NCBI RefSeq assembly: GCF_027497355.1
Contig: NZ_CP114909.1
Span: 2,666,001-2,730,000, forward strand
Length of the DNA: 64,000 nucleotides
Reading direction: 5' to 3'
Source of the DNA: Micromonospora sp. WMMA1947
Lineage (GTDB): Bacteria > Actinomycetota > Actinomycetes > Mycobacteriales > Micromonosporaceae
The notes beneath the pieces are model-generated. The model ran no database searches. It saw only the letters and a list, made by a program, of their open reading frames with translations, and was not told where the DNA came from. Shown piece by piece: positions 39,073-47,519 of this stretch. Each line of letters begins with the position of its first letter. Positions within the stretch are counted from its first letter, which is position 1. The position numbers and the translations under genes were made by a program.

Positions 39073-42000
39073 GTGAGCACCGGACCTACGACCCTGCCCG
39101 GGAGCCCCAACGCCGAACAGCGGAACCGCCGCCGGCGCCTGCCCAGGCTGCGCGACGCGCGGATCCGCTCCAAGCTTGCCCTCATCCTGGTCGTTCCGGT
39201 GGCAGCTGTCATCGCGCTGGCAACTATCCGACTCATCTCGGTCGGTGAGGGCGCGTACGAGGCGGACCGGGTCCGGTCGCTGAGCGCGGTGTCCGTCGAC
39301 ATCTCGGCGCTCACCCAGGACCTGCACAAGGAGCGGATGGCGGCGGCGGTCTTCCTGGCCGACCCGAACCAGAAGCCGGACGCGTACAACCTGCGGGTGC
39401 GGCAGACCGACGAGCGCATCGCGGCGTACCAGGACGAGCGGGGCAAGCTCGGCGACCTGCCGGACGCGATCGGCAACCAGCTCAAGGTGATCGACGCCCA
39501 CCTGTCCACGCTGAACGGCACCCGCCAGGAGGTGCTGGACCGGTTGCAGATGCCGGTGGCCGAGGCGAGTCTGCGCTACGGCATCGTGCTCGACGACCTG
39601 GTCGCGTACAGCGACGCGCTGGCCCAGCAGCCGGGCGCGGAGAGCCTGGCCGACGCCCGTCGCGCGGTGGCCGCGTTCGCCCACGCCAAGGCCGAGGTGG
39701 CCGAGGAGCAGGCGGTGGCCTTCACCGCCCTCGACGGCAACCGGATCGACGAGGAACAGTTCTCGTCCTTCGTGGCCACGCTCACCGGCCAGCAGGAGGC
39801 GCTGCTGACCTTCTCCCGGACCGCGACGCCGAGCCAGCGCGCCCTGGTGGAGCGCACCGTCTCCGGCGACGCCGTGCAGCTAGCCGACCGGGTCGCCAAC
39901 GACATCTCCCGGTCCGTCGGGCGTCCCGGGCCGGTCACCCGCGACGAGGCGTCCGCCGCCATCGGCGCGGTCGACGACCTGATGCGGTGGGCCGAGATCC
40001 AGCTCCTGGACGAGATGCTCGCGGACGCCGACGAGGCCCGCGCCGACGTGATCCGGCAGGCGATCGTGGAGAGCCTGCTCGTGCTGCTCACGCTCGCCGT
40101 CGCGGTGACGCTCGCGGTGGTGCTGGCCCGCTCGCTCAACGACTCGCTGCGCCGGCTGCGCGAGGGCGCGCTCGCGGTGGCCAACCACGACCTGCCGGAC
40201 GCGGTGAGCCGGCTGCAGAACGTCAACGCCATCGGCGACGGCGGCGTGGACGAGATCGTCCAGCAGGTCCGGGACCCGATCAAGCTGAGCAACCGCGACG
40301 AGGTCGGTCAGGTCGCGGTGGCCTTCAACGTGGTCCACCGCGAGGCGGTCCGGGTCGCGGCCGAGCAGGCCGCGCTGCGGACGAGCGTCTCGGCGATGTT
40401 CCTCAACCTGGCGCGCCGTTCGCAGAGCCTGGTCGACCGGATGATCGGCGAGCTGGACGCGATCGAGCGCTCCGAGGAGGACCCGAAGCGGCTGGCGCAG
40501 CTGTTCGAGCTGGACCACCTGGCCACCCGGATGCGCCGCAACGACGAGAACCTGCTGGTGCTGGCCGGCGCCGACTCGGCCGTACCGCGTCGTGACGACG
40601 CGCTCCTGGTCGACGTGCTCCGCGCCGCGCAGTCCGAGGTCGAGCTCTACAACCGGATCGAGTTCGGCACCGTCGACACCGACATCTCGGTCGCCGCGCA
40701 CGCCGTCAACGACGTCGTCCGGCTGGTCGCCGAGCTGCTCGACAACGCCACCCGGTTCTCGCCGCCGAACACCACTGTGGTGGCCGACGGCCGCCGGATC
40801 CGCGACTACGTGCTGATCCAGGTCGAGGACCGGGGCCTCGGCCTCACCGACGACCAGCTCGACTCGCTCAACCGGCGTCTGGCCGCCCCGCCGACCGTCG
40901 ACGTGGCCGCGTTCCGGCTGATGGGTCTGGCCGTGGTGAGCCGGCTCGCCTCCCGCTACGGCATCCGCGTCGAACTGCGCCGCAACGTCGAGGGCGGCAC
41001 CGTCGCCCAGGTCACGCTGCCGAACTCGACGGTGGTGCTGCCGGCCAACCGGGGCCAGGCCCCGCTGACCCGGCCGCGTCAGCCGCTCGCCGTCGAGCAG
41101 TCGCCGCTCAGCCAGGTCGGCGCCGCCGACGCGCTGGCCGGAGCGGGCCGGGGCGCCGCCACCGCGACGCTCGCCGACGGGTGGCGGGGGGCGACCACCG
41201 CCCCGCCGTCGCGGTGGCAGACGCCCGCCGAGACGCGCGACACCACGCCCGCCGTACAACTGGGTGGGGCGACCGGCGCGCTGCCCACCGTGGCGGCGCC
41301 CGCCCCGGTGGCCGCGGCGCCCGCGACCGCGCCGGCTCCGGTCTCCGGAGCGGGCTGGTCCGCCGGGGGACCGACGGTGGCGTACCCCGCACTCGACCCC
41401 CTGCCCAAGCGGACGCCGGGCGTCGATGCCGCGCAACCCGCGACCCAGGCCGCACCTCCGGCCTACCAGCCGCTCGCCGCGGCGCCGGCGGTGGACAGCA
41501 CCCCGGCGACGCCCGTGGTGGCCCGGCCCGAGCAGCGGGCCGAGGCGCCGATATTCCGGGAGATGGAGGCGGTCTGGTTCCGTTCGCACGGAGAGGACGA
41601 GACCACCATCTTCACCCGGCCCACGTTCGACGAGCCGCCCGCGCCGGCCCAGCCCGCCGTGGCGCCCCCCGCGGCGTCGGCACGTCCGAAGCTGCCCACC
41701 CGTACCCCCGGCGCCCAGGCGTCGGGACTGACCACCACGCCGCCGGCGTACAGCCCGCCGGAGGTGCCGTCCACGCCGCCGGCGGCCGCGACGCCGCCCC
41801 CGGCGCCACCCGCCACGCCCGCGCCCGCTCCGTCGATCGACCCGGAGGCCTGGCGTACGGCGGCCGACGAGGGCTGGTCGCGGGCCAGCCGTGCCGCGGA
41901 GCCCACCACCGGCGGCACCACCCGCTCCGGCCTGCCCAAGCGGGTGCCGCAGGCCCAGCTCGTGCCCGGCGGGATAGAGCCGAAGAGCGGCCGGGACCGC

Positions 42001-42120
42001 AGCCGGCGCACGCCGGACGAGGTACGCGGCCTGCTCTCCGCCTACCACCGTGGCGTCCAGCGGGGCCGTACGGCCGGCGCCGACCTGAACAGCACCTCGA
42101 CCAAGGAGACGAACCGATGA
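39073..42120 (+). CDS. cvnA: Conservon sensor-kinase-like protein CvnA, NIT ectodomain
   Basis: 1015 residues from GTG 39073, 7 bases behind GGAGG. Membrane helix about 34-56; extracytoplasmic helical domain about 57-325 resembling the nitrate/nitrite-sensing NIT domain (LHKERMAAAVFLADPNQKP); second helix about 329-352; HAMP-like region; possible H-box DHLATRMRRNDENL near 480; HATPase_c with N-box ELLDNATRFSPPN and G-box DRGLGLTDDQL. A 350-residue Pro/Ala-rich tail follows. No response regulator nearby; CvnA proteins work with CvnB, C and D at the membrane. Confidence 0.9.
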   Translation: MSTGPTTLPGSPNAEQRNRRRRLPRLRDARIRSKLALILVVPVAAVIALATIRLISVGEGAYEADRVRSLSAVSVDISALTQDLHKERMAAAVFLADPNQKPDAYNLRVRQTDERIAAYQDERGKLGDLPDAIGNQLKVIDAHLSTLNGTRQEVLDRLQMPVAEASLRYGIVLDDLVAYSDALAQQPGAESLADARRAVAAFAHAKAEVAEEQAVAFTALDGNRIDEEQFSSFVATLTGQQEALLTFSRTATPSQRALVERTVSGDAVQLADRVANDISRSVGRPGPVTRDEASAAIGAVDDLMRWAEIQLLDEMLADADEARADVIRQAIVESLLVLLTLAVAVTLAVVLARSLNDSLRRLREGALAVANHDLPDAVSRLQNVNAIGDGGVDEIVQQVRDPIKLSNRDEVGQVAVAFNVVHREAVRVAAEQAALRTSVSAMFLNLARRSQSLVDRMIGELDAIERSEEDPKRLAQLFELDHLATRMRRNDENLLVLAGADSAVPRRDDALLVDVLRAAQSEVELYNRIEFGTVDTDISVAAHAVNDVVRLVAELLDNATRFSPPNTTVVADGRRIRDYVLIQVEDRGLGLTDDQLDSLNRRLAAPPTVDVAAFRLMGLAVVSRLASRYGIRVELRRNVEGGTVAQVTLPNSTVVLPANRGQAPLTRPRQPLAVEQSPLSQVGAADALAGAGRGAATATLADGWRGATTAPPSRWQTPAETRDTTPAVQLGGATGALPTVAAPAPVAAAPATAPAPVSGAGWSAGGPTVAYPALDPLPKRTPGVDAAQPATQAAPPAYQPLAAAPAVDSTPATPVVARPEQRAEAPIFREMEAVWFRSHGEDETTIFTRPTFDEPPAPAQPAVAPPAASARPKLPTRTPGAQASGLTTTPPAYSPPEVPSTPPAAATPPPAPPATPAPAPSIDPEAWRTAADEGWSRASRAAEPTTGGTTRSGLPKRVPQAQLVPGGIEPKSGRDRSRRTPDEVRGLLSAYHRGVQRGRTAGADLNSTSTKETNR

Positions 42121-42524
42121 ACAGGCCGGCGGCCATGCAGGACATGGGGTGGCTTCTCACCAACTTCGCCGACAGCGTTGCGGGTATCGCGCACGTGGTG
42201 GCGGTGTCCGCGGACGGACTGCTGCTCGCCTCCTCCCGGGACCTGCCCGGGGACCGGGCCGACCAGCTCGCCGCGATCACCTCGGGTGTGGTGAGCCTGA
42301 CCGAGGGCGCGGCGCGGATGTTCAGCGCCGGCGGGGTGTTGCAGACCGTGATCGAGATGGACAGCGGCTACCTGTTCCTGATGTCCATCAGCGACGGCTC
42401 GTCGATGGCGGTGCTCGCGGCGCGCAGCTGCGACGTCGGCCAGGTGGGTTACGAGATGGCGCTGCTGGTGGAGCGGGTCGGCCAGGCGCTGGTCCCGCTG
42501 CCGAGAGACGCCGTCCGCTCCTGA
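42117..42524 (+). CDS. cvnB: Conservon roadblock/LC7 protein CvnB
   Basis: 135 residues. Roadblock/LC7 fold: LLTNFADSVAGIAHVVAVSA and LQTVIEMDSGYLFLMSIS. In other actinobacteria CvnB proteins regulate or dock the small GTPase CvnD. ATG overlaps the cvnA stop (ATGA), so synthesis is coupled. Confidence 0.93.
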   Translation: MNRPAAMQDMGWLLTNFADSVAGIAHVVAVSADGLLLASSRDLPGDRADQLAAITSGVVSLTEGAARMFSAGGVLQTVIEMDSGYLFLMSISDGSSMAVLAARSCDVGQVGYEMALLVERVGQALVPLPRDAVRS

Positions 42525-42586
42525 ACGGACCGGGGAGCTGAGGACCGGAGCCGGTGCGGCTCCGAACGAGGGGAGGTGATCGCGAG

Positions 42587-42949
42587 ATGGAACCGCGACG
42601 TGATCCACGTGGCGCGCTGGTACGGCCGTACGCGGTCACCCGGGGCCGCACCGAGCCGTTGCAGAACATCGCGCTCGAGGCGGTGCTGTCGAGCACGCCG
42701 ACGCAGTCGGCCGAGGCGCGCTTCGCCGGGCACGACAAGTACCGCATCTCCTCGGTCTGTGAAGGCCGGGCGCAGTCGCTGGCGGAAATCGCCGCTTACA
42801 CCCGGATGCCGCTGGGCGTCACCCGGGTGCTGGTCGCCGACATGGTGGCCGAGGGCCTGCTGACGCTACACACTGCCGCTCCCGCAACGGGTTTCGCGGC
42901 GCGAATGAACCTGCTTGGAAGGGTGCTAAGTGGACTTCGCGAACTATGA
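42587..42949 (+). CDS. cvnC: Conservon DUF742 protein CvnC
   Basis: 120 residues. DUF742: LVRPYAVTRGRTEP at the start and IAAYTRMPLGVTRVLVADM, a winged-helix-like segment, in the middle. ATG at 42587 was chosen over an upstream GTG since it follows GGGGAGGTG. Overlaps cvnD by 20 bases. Confidence 0.92.
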   Translation: MEPRRDPRGALVRPYAVTRGRTEPLQNIALEAVLSSTPTQSAEARFAGHDKYRISSVCEGRAQSLAEIAAYTRMPLGVTRVLVADMVAEGLLTLHTAAPATGFAARMNLLGRVLSGLREL

Positions 42950-43547
42950 CCCCGACGGGGTGAACCGCGGCCGGGAGATCATCTCCGCGAAGATCGTGAT
43001 CGCGGGCGGCTTCGGCGTGGGCAAGACCACCCTGGTCGGGGCGATCTCCGAGATCCAGCCGCTGACCACCGAGGCGCTGATGACCGCGGCCGGCGTGGGC
43101 ATCGACGACGCGTCGAAGGTACCGGGTAAGGAGACCACCACGGTCGCCATGGACTTCGGCCGTATCACCATGGCCGAGGACCTGATCCTCTATCTGTTCG
43201 GCACGCCCGGCCAGACCCGGTTCTGGTTCATGTGGGACGAGATCATCCGGGGTGCGGTGGGCGCGGCGGTGCTGGTGGACACCCGCCGGATCACCGACGC
43301 GTTCGCGCCGCTGGACTACTTCGAGAACCGCAAGCTGCCGTACGTCGTGGCGTTGAACCGCTTCGAAGACGCGCCGCACTACGAGCTGGAGGAGGTCCGG
43401 GAGGCGCTCGCCATCTCCCCGGACGTGCCGATGGTCCTGTGCGACGCCCGGCGGCGGGACTCGGTCAAGCAGGTGCTGGTCACGGTGGTCGAGCACGCGA
43501 TGCTCCGCCTCCAGGCCGAGCACGGCTACGCGGCCTCGGTGGGCTGA
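42930..43547 (+). CDS. cvnD: Conservon small GTPase CvnD
   Basis: 205 residues, Ras-like/Mgl-type GTPase. G1 GGFGVGKTTLVGA; G3 region DFGRITM and LFGTPGQTRFWFM; G4 LNRFEDA, where NKxD is replaced by N-R-F-E as in other CvnD/ATP-GTP-binding proteins. Expected to switch at the membrane with CvnA-C. Starts at GTG 42930 inside cvnC. Confidence 0.93.
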   Translation: MDFANYDPDGVNRGREIISAKIVIAGGFGVGKTTLVGAISEIQPLTTEALMTAAGVGIDDASKVPGKETTTVAMDFGRITMAEDLILYLFGTPGQTRFWFMWDEIIRGAVGAAVLVDTRRITDAFAPLDYFENRKLPYVVALNRFEDAPHYELEEVREALAISPDVPMVLCDARRRDSVKQVLVTVVEHAMLRLQAEHGYAASVG

Positions 43548-43578
43548 CCGCCTGCGGGTCAGTCGACCCGCAGGCGGT
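43547..43578. terminator. Bidirectional terminator cvnD / nnaR
   Basis: Perfect 14-bp stem ACCGCCTGCGGGTC/GACCCGCAGGCGGT with loop AGTC. It overlaps the last base of cvnD's stop and the last codons of nnaR on the other strand, thus serves both convergent operons. Confidence 0.85.
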
Positions 43579-44650
43579 ACCCCCGCTTGACCACCGTCTG
43601 CACCACGCGGGGCGCCTTCAGCCCGGCCCGCAGGCGGGCGACAGCCATCTCCACCGCGTGCTCGTCGGCGCCGCGCGGCAGCGTCCGCAGCAACGCGGTG
43701 CGGGACAGCACCTTCCCCGGCGACGCCGCGAGCGCCCGAAGCACCGCCATCGGCGCCGGCGCCAGCTGGCGCAGTTCCCCGTCCACCACCGCGGCGTGCC
43801 CGCGCAGCGTCAGCACGTGCCCGGCCGCCTTCACCGAGATCGTGCGCCGGGGCAGTTCCTCGACGATGGTGCGCACCAGCGCGCCCAGGCGGGCCCGGCT
43901 CGGCGCGCTCACCGGCACCCCGCGCCGGACCAGCGGCTCGGCGGTGACGGTGCCGACGCACCCGGCCAGCACGTCGCCGCGCAGCGCCTCCAGCACCGTC
44001 TCGGTGCGGTCCCCGGCCGCCCGCAGCAGCGCCTCGGCCGCCGGGGCCGACGTGAACGTGACCGCGTCGACGAGTCGCCCGGCCACCAGGTCGATGAGCC
44101 GGTGCAGCGGCGCCGGGTCGGCCGGCGGAGCCCACCGGTAGACCGGCACCTCGATCACCGTGGCGCCGGCGGCCACCAGCGCGTCGGCGCACTCGGGCTG
44201 CCGCTCGCCGTGCAGCTGCATCGCCACCACCTGGCCGGCCACCCCGCGCCGGACCAGGTGCTCGACCACCTCGTCGCAGCTCTCCGAATCCGGCGACCAG
44301 TGCTCGCGCAGCCCGGCGGCGCGGATCGCCCCGGTCGCCTTCGGGCCGCGGGACACCACGTACGCCCCGGCGAGCGTGGCGCGCAGCGGCTCGGCCAGCC
44401 CCCAGCCCTCGGCCGCCTCCAGCCAGCCCCGCATGCCGATGCCGGTGTTCGCCATCAGCACGTCCGGCGGGTGTTCCAGGCAGGCCCGGGTGGCCTCACG
44501 CAGGTCGGTGTCGTCGGCCAGCGGGACGATCCGCAGCGCCGGAGCGAGCACCACCCGCGCCCCACGCCGCTGGAGCAACGCGGCCAGTTCGTCGCGCCGC
44601 CGGTCGGCGGTGACCCCGATGGTGAAGCCGGCCAGCTCGTCCCGCATCAT
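43559..44650 (-). CDS. nnaR: NnaR-type regulator: HemD-like domain fused to winged helix
   Basis: 363 residues. Residues 1-260 look like uroporphyrinogen-III synthase (FTIGVTADRRRDELAALLQR, VDAVTFTSAPAAEALL); residues 275-363 are an OmpR-type winged helix (GKVLSRTALLRTLPRGADEH, VVQTVVKRGYRLRVD). This fusion is NnaR, the nitrate/nitrite assimilation regulator that co-operates with GlnR in Streptomyces. ATG 44650 overlaps the nirD stop (ATGA); ATG 44647 has a better-spaced AGGAGGA. A real HemD role is less likely in this context. Confidence 0.9.
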   Translation of the reverse strand: MMRDELAGFTIGVTADRRRDELAALLQRRGARVVLAPALRIVPLADDTDLREATRACLEHPPDVLMANTGIGMRGWLEAAEGWGLAEPLRATLAGAYVVSRGPKATGAIRAAGLREHWSPDSESCDEVVEHLVRRGVAGQVVAMQLHGERQPECADALVAAGATVIEVPVYRWAPPADPAPLHRLIDLVAGRLVDAVTFTSAPAAEALLRAAGDRTETVLEALRGDVLAGCVGTVTAEPLVRRGVPVSAPSRARLGALVRTIVEELPRRTISVKAAGHVLTLRGHAAVVDGELRQLAPAPMAVLRALAASPGKVLSRTALLRTLPRGADEHAVEMAVARLRAGLKAPRVVQTVVKRGYRLRVD

Positions 44651-44994
44651 TCCTCCTGCCGTAACCGCACCTCGACCAGGCCGTCCCGGCAGCGCACCGG
44701 ATGCCGGCGCAGCGTCACGCCGGGCAGGTCCAGGCACCGCCCGGTGGTGAGGTCGTAGACCTGCTTGTGCAGCGGTGAGGCGAGCGTGGGCACCCCGCCC
44801 CGGCTGCCCACCAGGCCGCGGGACATGACGTACGCGCCGCCGACCGGGTCGAGGTTGTCCACCGCGTACAGGCCGTTCGCGGTGCGGAAGACCGCTACCT
44901 GGACGCCGCCGACGAGCGCGGCCACGCCCCGGTCGGGGTCGAGCCGGTCCAGCGGGCAGACCGGTGTCCAGTCCAGCGTGACGACGGGGCTCAT
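44647..44994 (-). CDS. nirD: Nitrite reductase small subunit NirD
   Basis: 115 residues, Rieske-like fold without the cluster: the Rieske cysteines are absent and the second motif reads ASPLHKQVYDLTTGRCLD, as in true NirD. ATG at 44994 overlaps the nirB stop; the longer open frame upstream is inside nirB. Partner of NirB in the cytoplasmic NADH-dependent enzyme. Confidence 0.95.
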   Translation of the reverse strand: MSPVVTLDWTPVCPLDRLDPDRGVAALVGGVQVAVFRTANGLYAVDNLDPVGGAYVMSRGLVGSRGGVPTLASPLHKQVYDLTTGRCLDLPGVTLRRHPVRCRDGLVEVRLRQEE

Positions 44995-47519
44995 CGGCGC
45001 ACCTCCGGCAGTCCCAGCACGACGGGCTGGCGGCGGTGTCCGCCGTCCGGGGGCGCGCCCCGGGCCGGCACCGGCTGGCCCCGCTCCTGGGTGAACGTGA
45101 TGGACGGGTCGGGCACGTCGGGCGCGTTGACGAAGGAGGTGAAGCGGCGCAGTCGGTCCGGGTCCTCCAGCACGTCGCGCCACTCGTCGGAGTAGCTCGT
45201 GACGTGCCGGGCCATCGCCGCGTCGAGGTCGGCGCAGAGCCCGAGCGAGTCGTCCACGAGCACCGACCGGAGGTGGTCCAGGCCGCCGTCCATGGCCTCG
45301 ATCCAGGCGGCGGTGCGCTGCAACCGGTCGGCGGTGCGGATGTAGTACATGAGGAACCTGTCGATCAGCGTGACCAGTTCCGCCGTGCTCAGGTCGGTGG
45401 CGAACAGGTCGGCGTGCCGGGGCCGGAAACCGCCGTTGCCGCCGACGTACAGGTTCCAGCCGCTCTCGGTGGCGATGATCCCGAAGTCCTTGCTCCGGGC
45501 CTCGGCGCACTCGCGGGCGCAGCCGGAGACCGCCGACTTGAGCTTGTGCGGCGCGCGCAGGCCCCGGTAGCGCAGCTCCAGCGCGACGGCGAGCCCGACC
45601 GAGTCCTGCACGCCGTAGCGGCACCAGGTGTCACCCACGCAGGACTTCACGGTGCGCAGCGCCTTGCCGTAGGCGTGACCCGACTCGAAGCCCGCGTCGA
45701 CGAGCCGCCGCCAGATCTGCGGCAACTGGTCGACCCGCGCGCCGAACAGGTCGATCCGCTGCCCACCGGTGATCTTCGTGTAGAGCCGGAAGTCGCGTGC
45801 CACCTCGCCGATCGCGATCAGCTTCTCCGGGGTGATCTCGCCGCCGGGAATCCGGGGCACCACCGAGTAGCTGCCGTCGCGTTGCAGGTTGGCCAGGAAA
45901 TGGTCGTTCGTGTCCTGGAGCGACGCCTGCTCGCCGTCGAGCACGTGCCCGGTGCCGAGCGAGGCCAGGATGGAGGCCACCACCGGCTTGCAGATGTCGC
46001 ACCCGCCGCCGCGCCCGTGCTCGGCGACGAGCCGGGAGAACGTGCGGATGCCCCGCACCCGGATCAGGTCGAACAGCTCCTGCCGGCTGTGGTCGAAGTG
46101 CTCGCACAGCGCGGTGGACTGACGCACCCCGGCGGCGTCCAGCAACTGCTTCAGCATCGGCACGCACGAACCGCAGCTCGTACCGGCCCGGGTGCACGCC
46201 TTCAACGCCGGCACGTCGGTCGCCCCACCGGCGATCGCCGCGTCCAGGTCGGCCCGGGTCACCGCGTTGCACGAGCAGACCTGCGCGCCGGCGGGCAACG
46301 CGCCCGCACCGGCACCCGCGCCGCCGGCCGGCGCCAGCAACGCCAGCGGGGGACCGGGCAGCGGCCCGCCGACACTGGCCCGCAACGTCGGGTACGCGCT
46401 CGCGTCCCCGACCAGCACGCCACCGAGCAGCGTCCGCGCGTCGTCGGAGAGGACCAGCTTCGCGTACGAGCGGGTGGCCGGATCGGTGTACGTCACGTCG
46501 AGGCAGCCGGGGGTGACGCCGTGCGCGTCACCGAACGACGCCACGTCCACGCCGAGCAGCTTGAGTTTCGTGGCGGTGTCCGCGCCGGGGAACGTGGCCG
46601 CGCCGCCGAGCAGCCGGTCCGCCACCACCTCGGCGGTGGCGTACCCGGGCGCGACCAGACCGTGGCAGACCCCGTCCACCGCCGCGCACTCGCCGACCGC
46701 CCAGATCCGCTCGTCGGCCGTCCGGCAGGACGCATCCACCAGCACGCCGCCGCGCGGGCCCAGCGGCAGCCCGGCCGCGCGGGCCAGCTCGTCACGCGGC
46801 CGGATCCCGGCCGCCACCACCACCAGCTCCGCGTCGAGGCTGCGGCCGTCGGCCAGGTCGAGCGCGGCCACCGAGCCGTCCGGCCCGGGACGCAGCGCCG
46901 TGGTGGCCACCCCGAGGTACGGCGTGACGCCCAGCTCCTCGACGTACCGCCGGAGCATCGCCCCGCCCGCCTCGTCCACCTGCACCGGCATCAGCCGGGG
47001 CGCGAACTCGACCACGCTCGTGGTGAGCCCGAGCAGCCGCAACGCGTTCGCCGCCTCCAGCCCGAGCAGTCCGCCGCCGATCACCGCGCCGGTACGGCGG
47101 CCCCGGGCGTGCTCCCGGATCGCGGCCAGGTCGTCCAGCGTCCGGTAGACGAAGACGCCTGGTAGATCGGTGCCGTCGACCGGCGGCACGAACGCGTACG
47201 AGCCGGTGGCGAGCACCAGCGCGTCGTACGGGTACGCACCGGCCGCCGTGGTCACCACCCGCCGGGCCCGGTCGACGCCGGTGGCCGGCTCGCCCAGCCG
47301 CAGGTCCACCCCGGGGTCGGGGGTGTGCACGGTCAGCTCGTCGGCGTCCACCCCGTCGAAGACGGCCGAGAGGCGCACCCGGTCGTACGCCGGACGCCGC
47401 TCCTCGGCCAGCACCGTGACCCGCCACCGCCCGTCGGTGTCCCGGGCTCGCAGCGCCTCGACGAAGCGCTGCCCCACCATGCCGTTCCCGACGACGACAA
47501 GCCTGCTTCGCTCGCTCAT
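44991..47519 (-). CDS. nirB: Assimilatory nitrite reductase large subunit NirB
   Basis: Reduces nitrite to ammonium with NADH. 842 residues. FAD site VVVGNGMVGQRFVEAL, NAD site AVIGGGLLGLEAANAL, a BFD-type [2Fe-2S] segment (CSCNAVTRADL, then CTRAGTSCGSC), and the sirohaem/[4Fe-4S] half with SCVGDTWCRYGVQDS and SGCARECAEARSKDFG. All cluster cysteines are present. ATGA overlaps at both ends couple it to its neighbours. Confidence 0.96.
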   Translation of the reverse strand: MSERSRLVVVGNGMVGQRFVEALRARDTDGRWRVTVLAEERRPAYDRVRLSAVFDGVDADELTVHTPDPGVDLRLGEPATGVDRARRVVTTAAGAYPYDALVLATGSYAFVPPVDGTDLPGVFVYRTLDDLAAIREHARGRRTGAVIGGGLLGLEAANALRLLGLTTSVVEFAPRLMPVQVDEAGGAMLRRYVEELGVTPYLGVATTALRPGPDGSVAALDLADGRSLDAELVVVAAGIRPRDELARAAGLPLGPRGGVLVDASCRTADERIWAVGECAAVDGVCHGLVAPGYATAEVVADRLLGGAATFPGADTATKLKLLGVDVASFGDAHGVTPGCLDVTYTDPATRSYAKLVLSDDARTLLGGVLVGDASAYPTLRASVGGPLPGPPLALLAPAGGAGAGAGALPAGAQVCSCNAVTRADLDAAIAGGATDVPALKACTRAGTSCGSCVPMLKQLLDAAGVRQSTALCEHFDHSRQELFDLIRVRGIRTFSRLVAEHGRGGGCDICKPVVASILASLGTGHVLDGEQASLQDTNDHFLANLQRDGSYSVVPRIPGGEITPEKLIAIGEVARDFRLYTKITGGQRIDLFGARVDQLPQIWRRLVDAGFESGHAYGKALRTVKSCVGDTWCRYGVQDSVGLAVALELRYRGLRAPHKLKSAVSGCARECAEARSKDFGIIATESGWNLYVGGNGGFRPRHADLFATDLSTAELVTLIDRFLMYYIRTADRLQRTAAWIEAMDGGLDHLRSVLVDDSLGLCADLDAAMARHVTSYSDEWRDVLEDPDRLRRFTSFVNAPDVPDPSITFTQERGQPVPARGAPPDGGHRRQPVVLGLPEVRR

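Noticed and set aside
43559..44650. Housekeeping uroporphyrinogen-III synthase (hemD)
   Set aside because: The fused winged helix and the coupling to nirBD identify NnaR; no other haem genes are nearby. A residual enzyme activity cannot be excluded.
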